A stretch of 64,000 nucleotides of DNA from Pseudomonas sp. SST3 (GCF_003325755.1 NZ_QORI02000012.1:1-64000), one strand, 5' to 3'; shown: positions 19,456 through 29,276, numbered from the stretch's first letter. Made by a program: numbers and translations. Notes: generated by a model not told the origin, from the letters alone.

Positions 19456-20349
19456 ATGAGCAACTGGCTGGTAGACAAGCTGATCCCTTCGATCATGCGC
19501 TCGGAAACGCAGAAAAGCTCAGTGCCCGAAGGCCTGTGGCACAAGTGTCCGTCATGCGAGGCGGTGCTGTATCGTCCGGAGCTGGAGAAAACGCTGGATG
19601 TCTGCCCGAAATGCCAGCACCACATGCGTATCGATGCGCGCGCGCGTCTGGATATCTTTCTCGACAAGGAAGGGCGCGAAGAAATTGGCGCCGACCTCGA
19701 GCCTGTCGACCGTCTGAAGTTTCGTGATAGTAAAAAGTACAAGGATCGCCTCTCCGCGGCACAAAAGCAGACCGGTGAAAAGGATGCGCTGATCGCGATG
19801 CGCGGGACCCTGATGCACATGCCCGTCGTGGCCTGTGCGTTCGAGTTCTCCTTCATGGGCGGCTCCATGGGCGCGATCGTCGGCGAGCGCTTCGTTCGTG
19901 CTGCCAATGCTGCGCTTGAGCAGCGCTGCCCGCTGGTCTGTTTCGCCGCTTCCGGCGGTGCCCGGATGCAGGAAGCTTTGATCTCTCTCATGCAGATGGC
20001 GAAAACGTCCGCTGTGCTGGCGAGGATGCGTGAAGAAGGGTTGCCCTTCATCTCTGTGCTAACCGACCCGGTATACGGCGGCGTGTCGGCCAGTCTGGCC
20101 ATGCTTGGCGATGTCATCGTCGCGGAGCCCAAGGCACTGATCGGCTTTGCTGGGCCTCGGGTAATCGAGCAGACCGTGCGTGAGAAGCTTCCGGAAGGGT
20201 TCCAGCGCAGTGAGTTCCTGCTTGATCATGGTGCTATCGATCTGATAATTCCGCGCGCCGAGCTGCGCGCTCGTCTATCTCGTCTTCTGGCGCAGATGCA
20301 GCAGCTGCCGACCCCTGCGGAACCTGCTCGGGTGACGGCTGACGCATGA
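19456..20349 (+). CDS. accD: acetyl-CoA carboxylase, carboxyltransferase subunit beta
   Basis: Transfers CO2 from carboxybiotin to acetyl-CoA with AccA, the first step of fatty-acid synthesis. 297 residues. The N-terminal zinc finger is intact: Cys31, Cys34, Cys50, Cys53 (CPSC...CPKC). The crotonase-like core contains [12 protein letters not shown] and [11 protein letters not shown] at 19456 ([12 protein letters not shown]) follows GGAG; a GTG 15 bases earlier is less likely. It overlaps folC by 4 bp (ATGA). Confidence 0.97.
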   Translation: MSNWLVDKLIPSIMRSETQKSSVPEGLWHKCPSCEAVLYRPELEKTLDVCPKCQHHMRIDARARLDIFLDKEGREEIGADLEPVDRLKFRDSKKYKDRLSAAQKQTGEKDALIAMRGTLMHMPVVACAFEFSFMGGSMGAIVGERFVRAANAALEQRCPLVCFAASGGARMQEALISLMQMAKTSAVLARMREEGLPFISVLTDPVYGGVSASLAMLGDVIVAEPKALIGFAGPRVIEQTVREKLPEGFQRSEFLLDHGAIDLIIPRAELRARLSRLLAQMQQLPTPAEPARVTADA

Positions 20350-21650
20350 TCCGGCGGAGCCTGCAGGATTGGCTTGATTACCTCGAGCAGCTGCATCCTA
20401 CCGCGATCGATATGGGCCTTGATCGCTGCCGTATGGTGGCGACGAGGCTCGGGCTTACCCGTCCGGCTCCTCAGGTCGTAACCGTCACTGGAACCAACGG
20501 CAAGGGCTCAACCTGCGCTTTTATCGCGCAGATGCTGGCCGGGCAGGGCAAAACCGTGGGCGTTTACAGCTCACCGCATCTGCTGCGCTACAACGAACGC
20601 GTGCGTCTCAACGGGACCGATGCCAGCGACGATGCGCTGTGCGAGGCGTTCGATGCGGTTGAACGCGCCCGCGGCTCCATTTCCCTGACCTATTTCGAAA
20701 TGGGTACGCTGGCCGCCTTCTGGCTCTTCGAGCGTGAGGCGCTGGACGCCGTGGTGCTGGAGGTCGGCCTCGGCGGGCGTCTCGATGCGGTAAACCTGGT
20801 CGATGCGGATGTGGCGGTGGTCACCAATATCGGTCTGGATCACGCCGAATGGCTTGGCACCACGCGCGAGAGCGTGGCGTTCGAAAAAGCCGGAATATTT
20901 CGTTCAGCAAAGCCTGCCGTATGCGGTGACCCCGCCCCGCCGGCTACCATGTTGGACTATGCAACGCAGTCGGCTGCCCCCTTGCTCGTGCGTGGGCGCG
21001 ATTTCGATCTTGAGAAAGACGCCGGCTGTTGGCACTGGCACGGAAAGAACGGGGCCGGTGATCCGTTGGCGCTCAGTAATCTGCCGATGCTCGCGTTGCC
21101 GCTGGAAAACGCGGCGCTGGCGTTGCAGGCATTTGCACTACTCGAATCATTCTGGCAGCCGGATCGATTAATCGATGCGTTGCAGAATACTCGGGTTACG
21201 GGGCGGCTGGACCGCCGAGCGATCCGTTGGAGGGGCCATGATCTGTCGATACTGCTCGACGTCGGGCACAATCCGCACGCCGCCGCCTATCTGGCCCGGC
21301 AACTCCAGTTGCAGGCGAAGCCTGGACGCAGGCTCGCGGTGTTCGGTCTACTGGCAGACAAGGATCTGACTGGCGTGCTCGATGAAATGCTGCCGGTTGT
21401 GGACGCCTGGGCGGTTGCCCCACTGCAAACGCCTCGCTCGCGCACTGCGGGTGAGCTGAGTTCGGTATTGATGGAGAGGGGCGCGGAGGTCACTATCTAT
21501 CCGGGGATAGCTCGGGCGCTTGAGCAGCAGTGCGATCAGGCTGTTGAGGGCGACGAGATAGTTCTGTTCGGATCTTTTTATTGCGTGGCTGAAGCGCTGG
21601 CCTGGCTTGATCTGCACGCAGCGAATGGAGGGCATGGTCTTGGTGGATAA
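20346..21650 (+). CDS. folC: bifunctional folylpolyglutamate/dihydrofolate synthase
   Basis: Adds glutamate to folates and, in bacteria, makes dihydrofolate from dihydropteroate. 434 residues. P-loop GTNGKGS at 49-55, the metal-binding ligase motifs around [12 protein letters not shown] and [12 protein letters not shown], and the C-terminal Mur-ligase domain with DVGHNPHAA. Its start overlaps the accD stop, and its end overlaps the SPOR gene start by 17 bp, so the three are one tightly packed operon. Confidence 0.96.
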   Translation: MIRRSLQDWLDYLEQLHPTAIDMGLDRCRMVATRLGLTRPAPQVVTVTGTNGKGSTCAFIAQMLAGQGKTVGVYSSPHLLRYNERVRLNGTDASDDALCEAFDAVERARGSISLTYFEMGTLAAFWLFEREALDAVVLEVGLGGRLDAVNLVDADVAVVTNIGLDHAEWLGTTRESVAFEKAGIFRSAKPAVCGDPAPPATMLDYATQSAAPLLVRGRDFDLEKDAGCWHWHGKNGAGDPLALSNLPMLALPLENAALALQAFALLESFWQPDRLIDALQNTRVTGRLDRRAIRWRGHDLSILLDVGHNPHAAAYLARQLQLQAKPGRRLAVFGLLADKDLTGVLDEMLPVVDAWAVAPLQTPRSRTAGELSSVLMERGAEVTIYPGIARALEQQCDQAVEGDEIVLFGSFYCVAEALAWLDLHAANGGHGLGG

Positions 21651-22260
21651 GGGATTGATGCAGCGTATCGTCGGCGCGCTTGTGCTTGTTGCGCTGGCCG
21701 TAATATTCGTTCCGATGCTTTTCAACCGTGAAGATGCTAGCCCGCGGGTTGCTGTGGATGCACCGGCCATGCCCGAAACGCCGGCTGCGCCGGCGATCGA
21801 GCTGCAGCCTGTCGAAGTGCCCGAGCCTGAGGTTGAGCCTGTCCCCGAAGAGTTCGAGATCGTGGAGGAGGGACCGGTAGCCGAGCCTGATGCGGCCCCT
21901 GCACCCATCGATCCTGCTCCGGTCCTCGTCGAGCCAGAGTCCGGTGCTAAACCGGCTACTGCCCAGGCGCAGCCGGTCACTCCGGAAGCGACGGAAGAAA
22001 AACGACTGGACACGGCGAACCTACCAGTCAGCTGGTCGGTTCAGCTGGCAAGTCTGTCCAATCGCGAGAACGCCGAAAAGCTGCAGAAGACGCTGCGCTC
22101 TCAGGGCTATAACGCTTATATCCGCACTGCAGACGGGATGAATCGTGTCTTCGTTGGGCCGTTGGTGGAGCGGGCGGAAGCCAATCGCCTTCGTGATCAG
22201 TTGCAGCGACAGCAGAAACTGGACGGCTTCGTCGTGCGCTTTAAACCTGAGTCGGGCTGA
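21634..22260 (+). CDS. SPOR-domain inner-membrane protein
   Basis: 208 residues: a short cytoplasmic N-terminus, one transmembrane helix at about 10-28 (GALVLVALAVIFVPMLF), a long Pro/Glu/Ala-rich periplasmic linker, and a C-terminal SPOR domain (about 132-206) that in this family binds denuded septal peptidoglycan. ATG at 21634 ([11 protein letters not shown]) with GGAG is chosen; it lies inside the end of folC. The SPOR domain is 41/76 identical to the C-terminal domain of the GspD at 25872-28145. Confidence 0.9.
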   Translation: MVLVDKGLMQRIVGALVLVALAVIFVPMLFNREDASPRVAVDAPAMPETPAAPAIELQPVEVPEPEVEPVPEEFEIVEEGPVAEPDAAPAPIDPAPVLVEPESGAKPATAQAQPVTPEATEEKRLDTANLPVSWSVQLASLSNRENAEKLQKTLRSQGYNAYIRTADGMNRVFVGPLVERAEANRLRDQLQRQQKLDGFVVRFKPESG

Positions 22261-22391
22261 GTCTTTCCTAGCCGTCCAGGCTGGTTTCAGTCTCATCGCG
22301 CCCACCTGCCAGCAAGAGCAAGTTCGCGATGCTTACGCCCTGGCAGGTGCTCTGCTAAAATGCCCCGCCTTTCTCATGTGCAGGAAACCCT

Positions 22392-22904
22392 GTGACATTC
22401 ACCTGGGTCGATTGGGCGTTTATCGCCGTTGTGGTCATTTCCAGCCTGATCAGTCTGAAGCGCGGTTTCGTCAAAGAGGCGCTTTCCCTGCTTACCTGGA
22501 TCATTGCGGGCGTCGTCGCCTGGATGTTCGGTGGCGCGCTGTCTCACCATCTTGCCGAGTTCATCAGTACGCCTTCGTTTCAAGTCATCGCGGCATGCGC
22601 AATTCTTTTCATCGTGACGTTGCTGGTCGGCGCGCTGGTCAACTTTCTCATCGGAGAGCTGGTTCGGGTAACCGGTCTGTCTGGCACGGATCGCTTTCTC
22701 GGAATGGTGTTTGGTGCGGCTCGAGGTGGGTTGCTGATCGTGGTGTTGGTTGGTCTGCTTAGCCTCGCTCCTGTCCAGCAGGACCCCTGGTGGCGTGAAT
22801 CGACACTGCTGCCGCATTTTTTGTTGGTTGCCGATTGGTCAAAGAACCTGATCCTCGGGTTTGGAAGCCAATGGGTCGCCGGCTCGCTCGACGCTTCCAG
22901 CTGA
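22392..22904 (+). CDS. cvpA: CvpA-family membrane protein
   Basis: Colicin V production protein homologue: a small inner-membrane protein of 170 residues with about four transmembrane helices (near 5-25, 32-50, 65-88 and 103-125). The characteristic SLKRGFVKEALSLLTWI and GLSGTDRFLGMVFGAARG loops are present. It starts with GTG. In Proteobacteria it lies upstream of purF, as here (87 bp away). Its biochemical role is not firmly known. Confidence 0.93.
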   Translation: MTFTWVDWAFIAVVVISSLISLKRGFVKEALSLLTWIIAGVVAWMFGGALSHHLAEFISTPSFQVIAACAILFIVTLLVGALVNFLIGELVRVTGLSGTDRFLGMVFGAARGGLLIVVLVGLLSLAPVQQDPWWRESTLLPHFLLVADWSKNLILGFGSQWVAGSLDASS

Positions 22905-22991
22905 GACGAGCTTTCTTACAACGGACGTGCCGAGGGCCTTCCAGCCTGTCCCATGTCCGGATCAGCCTGTAACAACTGAGAGGTTCCTTGC

Positions 22992-24497
22992 ATGTGTGGC
23001 ATTGTCGGCATCGTCGGTAAGTCGAACGTCAATCAGGCGTTGTATGACGCGCTTACCGTACTGCAACACCGTGGGCAGGATGCAGCCGGAATCGTGACCA
23101 GCGACGGCGGCAAGCTGTTCCTGCGCAAGGATAACGGGCTGGTCCGCGACGTTTTTCAGCAGCGTCACATGCAGCGTCTGGTCGGCAACATGGGGATTGG
23201 TCATGTGCGCTATCCCACCGCGGGCAGCTCCAGCTCGGCGGAGGCGCAGCCGTTCTATGTGAACTCCCCGTATGGCATCACCCTGGCGCATAACGGCAAC
23301 CTGACCAACGTTGATCAACTGACCAAAGAGATCTACGAATCCGACCTGCGCCATGTGAACACCAATTCCGATTCGGAGGTGCTGCTCAACGTATTCGCGC
23401 ACGAGCTGGCGGTGCGCGGCAAGCTGCAGCCCACCGAGGAAGATGTATTCGCGGCGGTGGCAAAGGTGCATGAGCGGTGTGTGGGTGGCTACGCGGTTGT
23501 CGCCATGGTGACCGGTTATGGCATTGTTGGCTTCCGCGATCCGCATGCAATTCGCCCGATCGTGTTCGGCCAGCGCCATACTGAACAGGGCGTCGAATAT
23601 ATGATTGCGTCCGAGAGCGTTGCCCTGGACGTGCTGGGCTTCTCGCTGATCCGCGATCTGGCGCCGGGCGAAGCGGTCTACATCACTTCGGACGGCAAGT
23701 TGCACACCCGCCAGTGCGCATCCAGCCCTCATTACGCGCCCTGCATCTTCGAGCATGTCTATCTGGCGCGTTCCGACTCCCTGATGGACGGCGTTTCGGT
23801 GTACAAGGCGCGTCTGCGGATGGGCGAGAAGCTGGCGGACAAGATTCTCCGTGAGCGCCCTGATCACGATATCGATGTCGTCATCCCGATCCCCGACACA
23901 AGCCGCACGGCAGCGCTGGAACTGGCCAACCGCTTAGGCGTGAAGTTCCGTGAAGGCTTCGTCAAGAACCGCTATATCGGTCGGACCTTCATCATGCCGG
24001 GTCAGGCGGCACGCAAGAAATCGGTTCGGCAGAAGCTCAACGCCATCGATCTCGAATTCCGCGGCAAGAACGTCATGCTGGTGGACGACTCTATCGTGCG
24101 CGGTACCACCTGTAAGCAGATCATTCAGATGGCCCGCGAGGCGGGTGCGAAGAATGTCTATTTCTGTTCCGCTGCGCCGGCAGTCCGTTACCCGAACGTC
24201 TATGGTATCGACATGCCCAGCGCGCATGAGCTCATTGCCCATGACCGCAGCACTGAAGAAGTCGCCGAGTTGATCGGCGCCGACTGGCTGGTCTATCAGG
24301 ATCTTCCAGACCTTATCGATGCGGTCGGTGGCGGTAAGGTGAAGATCGAGAACTTCGATTGCGCGGTATTCGATGGCAAATATGTGACCGGCGATATCGA
24401 TGATGCCTACCTGCATAAAATCGAGCAGGCACGTAACGATCTGAGTAAGAACCAGGGCGTTGCGAGCAACGCCATTATCGACCTGTACAACAACTGA
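22992..24497 (+). CDS. purF: amidophosphoribosyltransferase
   Basis: First committed step of purine synthesis: PRPP plus glutamine to phosphoribosylamine. 501 residues. The N-terminal glutamine amidotransferase domain has the nucleophile Cys2 (MCGIVGIVG), exposed after Met removal, then HVRYPTAG and the HNGNLTN block; the C-terminal phosphoribosyltransferase domain carries the PRPP loop [13 protein letters not shown]. No cysteine cluster for an Fe-S centre is apparent, as in the E. coli-type enzyme. Confidence 0.97.
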   Translation: MCGIVGIVGKSNVNQALYDALTVLQHRGQDAAGIVTSDGGKLFLRKDNGLVRDVFQQRHMQRLVGNMGIGHVRYPTAGSSSSAEAQPFYVNSPYGITLAHNGNLTNVDQLTKEIYESDLRHVNTNSDSEVLLNVFAHELAVRGKLQPTEEDVFAAVAKVHERCVGGYAVVAMVTGYGIVGFRDPHAIRPIVFGQRHTEQGVEYMIASESVALDVLGFSLIRDLAPGEAVYITSDGKLHTRQCASSPHYAPCIFEHVYLARSDSLMDGVSVYKARLRMGEKLADKILRERPDHDIDVVIPIPDTSRTAALELANRLGVKFREGFVKNRYIGRTFIMPGQAARKKSVRQKLNAIDLEFRGKNVMLVDDSIVRGTTCKQIIQMAREAGAKNVYFCSAAPAVRYPNVYGIDMPSAHELIAHDRSTEEVAELIGADWLVYQDLPDLIDAVGGGKVKIENFDCAVFDGKYVTGDIDDAYLHKIEQARNDLSKNQGVASNAIIDLYNN

Positions 24498-24544
24498 TCG
24501 ACAACCCGGCGGCGTTGCCGCCCTGGCTCAGGATGCGAACGACT

Positions 24545-25756
24545 ATGACAACCGACTGGGACGCTGGCCGGCTGGACAGTGATTTGTCCGGCGTAGGCAT
24601 GGATACATTGGCTGTGCGTGCGGGCCAGCATCGCTCACCCGAGGCTGAGCACGGCGAACCGCTTTTCTTCACGTCTAGCTATGTGTTTCGTAGCGCCGCC
24701 GATGCCGCAGCACGTTTTGCCGGCGAAGTGCCGGGAAATGTCTACTCGCGCTATACCAACCCCACCGTGCGCGCATTCGAAGAACGTATCGCTGCCATGG
24801 AGGGCGCCGAGCAGGCCGTGGCGACTGCCTCTGGCATGGCCGCGATCCTGGCAACGGTGATGAGTCTGTGCTCGGCCGGTGATCATGTGTTGGTTTCGCG
24901 GAGCGTCTTCGGTGCAACAGTTTCGCTGTTCGAAAAATACCTGAAGCGCTTCGGTCTGGAAGTCGACTACGTTCCGCTCACCGAGGTCGGCGTTTGGGAG
25001 CCCGCATTCAAGCCCAACACCCGCCTGGTCTTTGTCGAATCTCCGTCCAATCCGCTCGCTGAGTTGGTTGACATCGAGGCCTTGGCATCGCTCTGTCACG
25101 CCAAAGGCGCCATGCTGGCGGTGGACAACTGCTTTTGTACGCCGGTGTTGCAACAGCCGCTGGCGCTCGGGGCCGATATTGTCATCCACTCGGCGACCAA
25201 ATACATCGACGGTCAGGGTCGTTGCCTGGGTGGCGTGGTTGCCGGCCGAGCCGAGCAGATGAAGGAGGTCGTGGGTTTCCTGCGCACAGCGGGTCCTACG
25301 CTGAGTCCGTTCAACGCCTGGGTATTTCTCAAAGGGCTGGAAACGCTGCGGCTGCGCATACAAGCCCATTGCGCCAGTGCGCAGGCATTGGCCGAGTGGC
25401 TTGAGCAGCAACCGGGTGTGGAGAAGGTCTACTACGCCGGGCTGCCCAGCCACCCGCAACATGAGCTGGCCAAGCGGCAACAGAAAGGCTTCGGTGCGGT
25501 GCTGAGCTTCGAAGTGGCGGGGGGCAAGGAGGGGGCCTGGCGTTTCATCGATGCGACTCGATTGATTTCCATCACCGCCAATCTGGGTGACAGCAAGTCC
25601 ACTATCACCCATCCGGGCTCGACCACTCATGGACGGCTCTCGCCGGAAGACCGTGCGAACGCGGGTATTCGTGACAGCCTGATCCGCGTGGCGGTGGGCC
25701 TGGAGGACGTAGCCGATCTGAAGGCTGATCTTGCTCGAGGGCTGGCGGCGCTCTGA
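24545..25756 (+). CDS. metZ: O-succinylhomoserine sulfhydrylase
   Basis: PLP enzyme making homocysteine directly from O-succinylhomoserine and sulfide in methionine synthesis. 403 residues. Cys/Met-metabolism family motifs: YSRYTNPTV, SGMAAILA, the PLP-binding Lys219 in HSATKYIDGQGR, and the C-terminal ITHPGSTTHGRL. ATG at 24545 gives MTTDWDAGRLD; upstream in-frame starts are rejected. It is 47 bp after purF, the same adjacency seen in P. aeruginosa. Confidence 0.93.
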   Translation: MTTDWDAGRLDSDLSGVGMDTLAVRAGQHRSPEAEHGEPLFFTSSYVFRSAADAAARFAGEVPGNVYSRYTNPTVRAFEERIAAMEGAEQAVATASGMAAILATVMSLCSAGDHVLVSRSVFGATVSLFEKYLKRFGLEVDYVPLTEVGVWEPAFKPNTRLVFVESPSNPLAELVDIEALASLCHAKGAMLAVDNCFCTPVLQQPLALGADIVIHSATKYIDGQGRCLGGVVAGRAEQMKEVVGFLRTAGPTLSPFNAWVFLKGLETLRLRIQAHCASAQALAEWLEQQPGVEKVYYAGLPSHPQHELAKRQQKGFGAVLSFEVAGGKEGAWRFIDATRLISITANLGDSKSTITHPGSTTHGRLSPEDRANAGIRDSLIRVAVGLEDVADLKADLARGLAAL

Positions 25757-25767
25757 TGCTGGTTCGA

Positions 25768-25786
25768 GTGGCCCGCGAAGGGCCAC
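25768..25786. terminator. hairpin between convergent metZ and gspD
   Basis: GTGGCCC/GGGCCAC stem with a GCGAA loop, 11 bp after metZ. No T run follows, so termination strength is doubtful. Confidence 0.4.
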
Positions 25787-25871
25787 CGTGAATTAGCGGC
25801 ACCCAGCTATCCCACGGGGTGGTGCTCTTACCCTCAGCTCAGGTTCTTGAGCTGCCTGCCTCGCAGAGCCA

Positions 25872-28145
25872 TCAATTATCCGCGCCTTCGAAGTTCACTA
25901 CGAAGCCGTCCAGGCGTTGTTCTTCGGAAAGCTGCTCGCGGAGTCGGTTGGCTTCCTGTCGCTGGTCAGTGGGCCCTACGAAAACGCGGTGAGTACGGCC
26001 CGTGGTTCTGATATAGGCATCGAAGCCTTCAGCGCCGAGTTTCTCCTGCAACGCCTCGGCGCTATTGCGGTCCTGCAGACTGGCGACCTGTACTGCCCAG
26101 CCCGAACGTAACGATGTCTGCTCGCGGGATTGTTGCGCCTGTGGCGCGTAAGTGTCCGGTGCGCGTCGAGTTGCCGGAGCGTCGGGGACGGCACGTCGCT
26201 GAGCCGGTTCGTTGGAGCGGAGATCAATGGCCGGCGCCGGTTGACCCTGACCGTCGAACAAACGTTCGGGCGTGGCGGGGAGGATACTCGGGCTATTCGA
26301 CCCGGTTTCGATAACCCGGATGTCGCTGTATTTCTTGCCGGAAAGCGCCGCCAGGCCCGCCCGATCCCGGATGACGGTCGGGCGGAGGAACACCATGAGG
26401 TTGCGTTTGACATGGGTTTCCTGGGTGGAGCGGAACAGCGCGCCGAGCCAGGGTATGTCTCCCAGCAGCGGTACCTTCGAGTCGGTCCGGGTCACGTCAT
26501 CCTGAATGAGGCCGCCCAGCACGATTACCTGGCCATCCTCCGCAAGAATGGTGCTCTTGATCGAACGCTTGTTGGTCACCAGGTCGACGGCCTGCGCCGA
26601 CAGGCTTGCCGATGGAGCGATCGATGAGATTTCCTGCTCGATTTCCAGGCGCAGCGTTGCGCCATCGTTGATATGCGGCACCACTTTGAGCGTTACGCCG
26701 ATATCCTCCCGCTCGATAGTCGTGAACGGGTTGTTGGCCCCGGACGAATCGGTCGTGTAGCTGCCAGTCTGAAACGGAACGTTCTGCCCGACGAGAATTT
26801 CTGCTTCTTGGTTGTCCAGTGTCAGCAGGCTTGGGGTCGATAGCAGGTTGCTCTTGCTGTTAGCGGAAAGGGCGGTGATCAACGCGCCGAAGCTACGTGT
26901 GCCCAGACCAATGATGGCGCCGTCGGGCAGTTCGTTGGGAATATCATCCTCTCTGATTGCATTGAGCACGCTACCGACGGAAATACCGGTATTGCCGAAG
27001 CTGACCCCGCCAGCACCACCGGTGCTGCCACGAGCGTCTACCGCCCATTGCACGCCGAGCGCGTCAGTGATATCGCCGGAGACTTCGACAATGGCAGCCT
27101 CCACCATCACCTGCGCGCGGGGAATATCGAGCTGGCGCACTATGGATTCAAGCGTGCCGATCAGCTCGGGTTCGGCGAGCATGACCAGCGCATTGAGGCT
27201 CTCGTCTGCGCGAATGAGTATGTCCTGCTGCCGCCCCCCCTGAGTTTCGCCATCGGCAGGTGCTGCGAGGCCCTCGGAAATGTCGCCAAGGGTCTCAGCC
27301 AGCGACTTGGCGTCGTTGTGGCGCAGGCGAATGACTCGCGTGTTGGCCGAGCGTGTGCTCGGCGTATCGAGTGTTTTTGCCAGGCTGGCGAGCTTCTGCC
27401 GCGCCTGTTCCGGACCAGTGAAAATAAGCCGGTTGGTGCGCGAATCGGCGATGATCTGTGCACCTGCCGTGTCTCGCGCTTCGCCACGAGCCAGGGTGTT
27501 GCGCAGCACCTCAGCAATGTCCACGGCCCAGCCATATTGCAGGTTGACCACGCTGTGGTCGTCGGTCTGGGCTTGGTCCAGCTGGCGAACCAGATCCTCG
27601 ATGCGAGCGATGTTGGCGCTGCGGTCGCTGATGATCAATGCATTGGCTGAGCCGACGGCGGCGAGATGGCCATATTGCGGCACGAGTGGGCGAATCAGTG
27701 GAATCAGCTCGGTGGCCGAGGTGTGCTGAACCTGGATCACCCGGGTTTCCAGCAGGTCACCGCCCGTTGGCCCGCCACCGGCCTCCGATTTCGCTTCGGC
27801 GTTAGGCACGATTCGCGCAACTTCCCCTTGCGTCAGCACGCTGTAGCCGTGGGTCGCCATGACGGACAGGAACAGCTGATATACCTCGGATAGCGAAAGG
27901 GTCGTCGACGACACGACGCTGACCTGCCCTTTCACGCGCGGGTCGACGATGAAGGTCTGCCCGGTCAGCTGGCTGATCTGATCGACGAAGGCCCGAATAT
28001 CGGCGTCCTTGAGATTGATCGTCCAACCGTCCTGTTGGGTTTCGCTCGGCTCAATTCCGGGATCCGCCGCCAACAGGGGCAGGGGAGCGGCAAGCAGACC
28101 GGCGGTGAGCAACGCAATGAGCGGGCGGGAGGAAAAAGGCAGCAT
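25872..28145 (-). CDS. gspD: type II secretion secretin GspD with C-terminal SPOR domain
   Basis: Outer-membrane secretin of the general secretion pathway (XcpQ type). 757 residues against about 650-660 for P. aeruginosa XcpQ. Signal peptide 1-26 (cleaved after LLAA), N0 domain about 40-110, N1-N3 about 120-370, and the secretin core to about 600 (VPFQTGSY, VTLKVVPHIN, IVLGGLIQDD). A Pro/Gln/Arg-rich linker then leads to a complete SPOR domain at about 681-753 (WAVQVASLQDRNSAEAL to LDGFVVNF). SPOR domains bind septal peptidoglycan; on a secretin, in place of the usual short C-terminal pilotin segment, this is unusual. It lies 3 bp after gspC and is encoded away from any other gsp gene. Confidence 0.93.
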   Translation of the reverse strand: MLPFSSRPLIALLTAGLLAAPLPLLAADPGIEPSETQQDGWTINLKDADIRAFVDQISQLTGQTFIVDPRVKGQVSVVSSTTLSLSEVYQLFLSVMATHGYSVLTQGEVARIVPNAEAKSEAGGGPTGGDLLETRVIQVQHTSATELIPLIRPLVPQYGHLAAVGSANALIISDRSANIARIEDLVRQLDQAQTDDHSVVNLQYGWAVDIAEVLRNTLARGEARDTAGAQIIADSRTNRLIFTGPEQARQKLASLAKTLDTPSTRSANTRVIRLRHNDAKSLAETLGDISEGLAAPADGETQGGRQQDILIRADESLNALVMLAEPELIGTLESIVRQLDIPRAQVMVEAAIVEVSGDITDALGVQWAVDARGSTGGAGGVSFGNTGISVGSVLNAIREDDIPNELPDGAIIGLGTRSFGALITALSANSKSNLLSTPSLLTLDNQEAEILVGQNVPFQTGSYTTDSSGANNPFTTIEREDIGVTLKVVPHINDGATLRLEIEQEISSIAPSASLSAQAVDLVTNKRSIKSTILAEDGQVIVLGGLIQDDVTRTDSKVPLLGDIPWLGALFRSTQETHVKRNLMVFLRPTVIRDRAGLAALSGKKYSDIRVIETGSNSPSILPATPERLFDGQGQPAPAIDLRSNEPAQRRAVPDAPATRRAPDTYAPQAQQSREQTSLRSGWAVQVASLQDRNSAEALQEKLGAEGFDAYIRTTGRTHRVFVGPTDQRQEANRLREQLSEEQRLDGFVVNFEGADN

Positions 28146-28148
28146 CAG

Positions 28149-28793
28149 TCAGTTGTCTTCCGTGGGCTGTTCGTCGGTGGGCATGGATTCTGGCGGGCTG
28201 GCTGCCCCTTCCATCTGTTGGCGGAGGGCTTCCATCTGTTGTTGAAGCATCTCCGCTTGCGGATCGAGTGGCCCCGTTTCCGCTGGTTCACTGTAGTCCG
28301 GGAGGTTGTCGGGTACAGCCGTCGCGGAGCGAACACTCGGAAAATACAGGCTTTCGAGGCGACCGCCGCGCATTACTTCGACTCGGTCCGGATGGACACT
28401 GTGCAAGCTCACACCCGGTTCCAGTTCCTCTTCGACCCGATAGAGCTGTGGAGGTTGGCCGCTCAGCTGGATGATCGCCGTTGACCGAGATGGATCGGCA
28501 TGAACGAAGCTGCCCAACAAGGTTAGATCAGAACTCGACGCATCGGGTGCATAGCTTTGGCCGGACGAGGCAGCTGTACCGAACAGACTCTCCATGCGCT
28601 GCAGATCAGGAGCGACGCCAGCGGGTTGGCCGCTGTCCGTGACGGCCGCAGGGGGTGTCCGGGTAAGCTGCAACCAATCGCTGATCTGGCCGGCAAGATA
28701 GAGCCCGAAGAGCACGACGATGGCGACGCTTGCAATCAATGGCGCATGCTGGCGAACTTTCTGCACTGCTGCGGGTGAAGCCAAGCGAGGCAC
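28149..28793 (-). CDS. gspC: type II secretion inner-membrane protein GspC
   Basis: XcpP-type connector between the inner-membrane platform and the secretin. 214 residues: one transmembrane helix at about 18-36, a linker, and the GspC homology region (about 85-165: LTLLGSFVHADPSRSTAIIQLSGQPPQLYRVEEELEPGVSL...VEVMRGGRLESLYFP). There is no PDZ domain; the C-terminus is a Gln/Glu/Met-rich coiled-coil-like stretch (about 188-205), as in Xcp-type proteins. The start is GTG at 28793, poorly supported because GGAG is too close; the true start may differ by a few codons. gspE-M would normally be divergent here but are absent. Confidence 0.88.
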   Translation of the reverse strand: MPRLASPAAVQKVRQHAPLIASVAIVVLFGLYLAGQISDWLQLTRTPPAAVTDSGQPAGVAPDLQRMESLFGTAASSGQSYAPDASSSDLTLLGSFVHADPSRSTAIIQLSGQPPQLYRVEEELEPGVSLHSVHPDRVEVMRGGRLESLYFPSVRSATAVPDNLPDYSEPAETGPLDPQAEMLQQQMEALRQQMEGAASPPESMPTDEQPTEDN

Positions 28794-28980
28794 TCCGTGA
28801 AACTGATGATGATGGCCGTGATCGCAAGCGCGGCATCAGCCGCCTGCGAACCATTGTGCGTCCCGGCAGTCTAGACCGGGTCCATGACAAAGAAGCACCT
28901 GAGTATGCCAGTGCAACTGACTGTTTTTCAGGCAAAAGGTGCCCGGCATGTCGTCATTTCCAAGCGTGATTGCAATTGGC

Positions 28981-29005
28981 CGTTTTTTTTTTGACAAAAA
29001 AAACG
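28981..29005. repeat. poly-T/poly-A hairpin
   Basis: CG, ten T, GAC, eight A, CG: a near-perfect AT-only stem upstream of the tRNA-Asp promoter. It could act as an UP element, a bidirectional U-tract terminator remnant, or simply bent DNA. Confidence 0.5.
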
Positions 29006-29015
29006 TAGCGTGCGG

Positions 29016-29044
29016 TTGACTTGATCCCTGGGGGTGCGTAAATT
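29016..29044 (+). promoter_or_regulatory. sigma-70 promoter of tRNA-Asp
   Basis: TTGACT (29016-29021), 17-base spacer, TAAATT (29039-29044), followed by a GCGCGC discriminator typical of stringently controlled stable-RNA promoters. Confidence 0.75.
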
Positions 29045-29133
29045 GCGCGCCTCGCAAGGTGATCAGCCAGCTGGCTTCTCGGTAGAGAGCTACGATGCAG
29101 GCTTTGCGAATCGGACGAAAGTCCGGCCGACGC

Positions 29134-29210
29134 GCAGCGGTAGTTCAGTCGGTTAGAATACCGGCCTGTCACGCCGGGGGTCGCGGGTTCGAGTCCCGTC
29201 CGCTGCGCCA
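29134..29210 (+). tRNA. tRNA-Asp (GTC)
   Basis: 77 nt with encoded CCA. The 7-bp acceptor stem GCAGCGG/CCGCTGC, anticodon GTC in CCTGTCACG, and T-loop GGTTCGAGTCC closely match bacterial tRNA-Asp. It stands alone, with its own promoter and terminator. Confidence 0.96.
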
Positions 29211-29251
29211 CATATTTCTTCCAGGCAACTGAACGCCAGGAAGTCTCGCTG

Positions 29252-29276
29252 AAAGCGGCCTTAGGGCCGCTTTTTT
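29252..29276 (+). terminator. tRNA-Asp terminator
   Basis: AAAGCGGCC stem with its complement GGCCGCTTT around a short TTAG loop, then TTT. Confidence 0.85.

Larger units (their letters stand above)
28794..29133. other. 340-bp region between gspC and tRNA-Asp
   Basis: No gene seen. It contains a hairpin CCCGG/CCGGG near 28861-28880, an unusual T10-GAC-A8 inverted repeat (28983-29003), and the tRNA-Asp promoter. In P. aeruginosa this divergent position is where xcpR begins. Confidence 0.5.
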
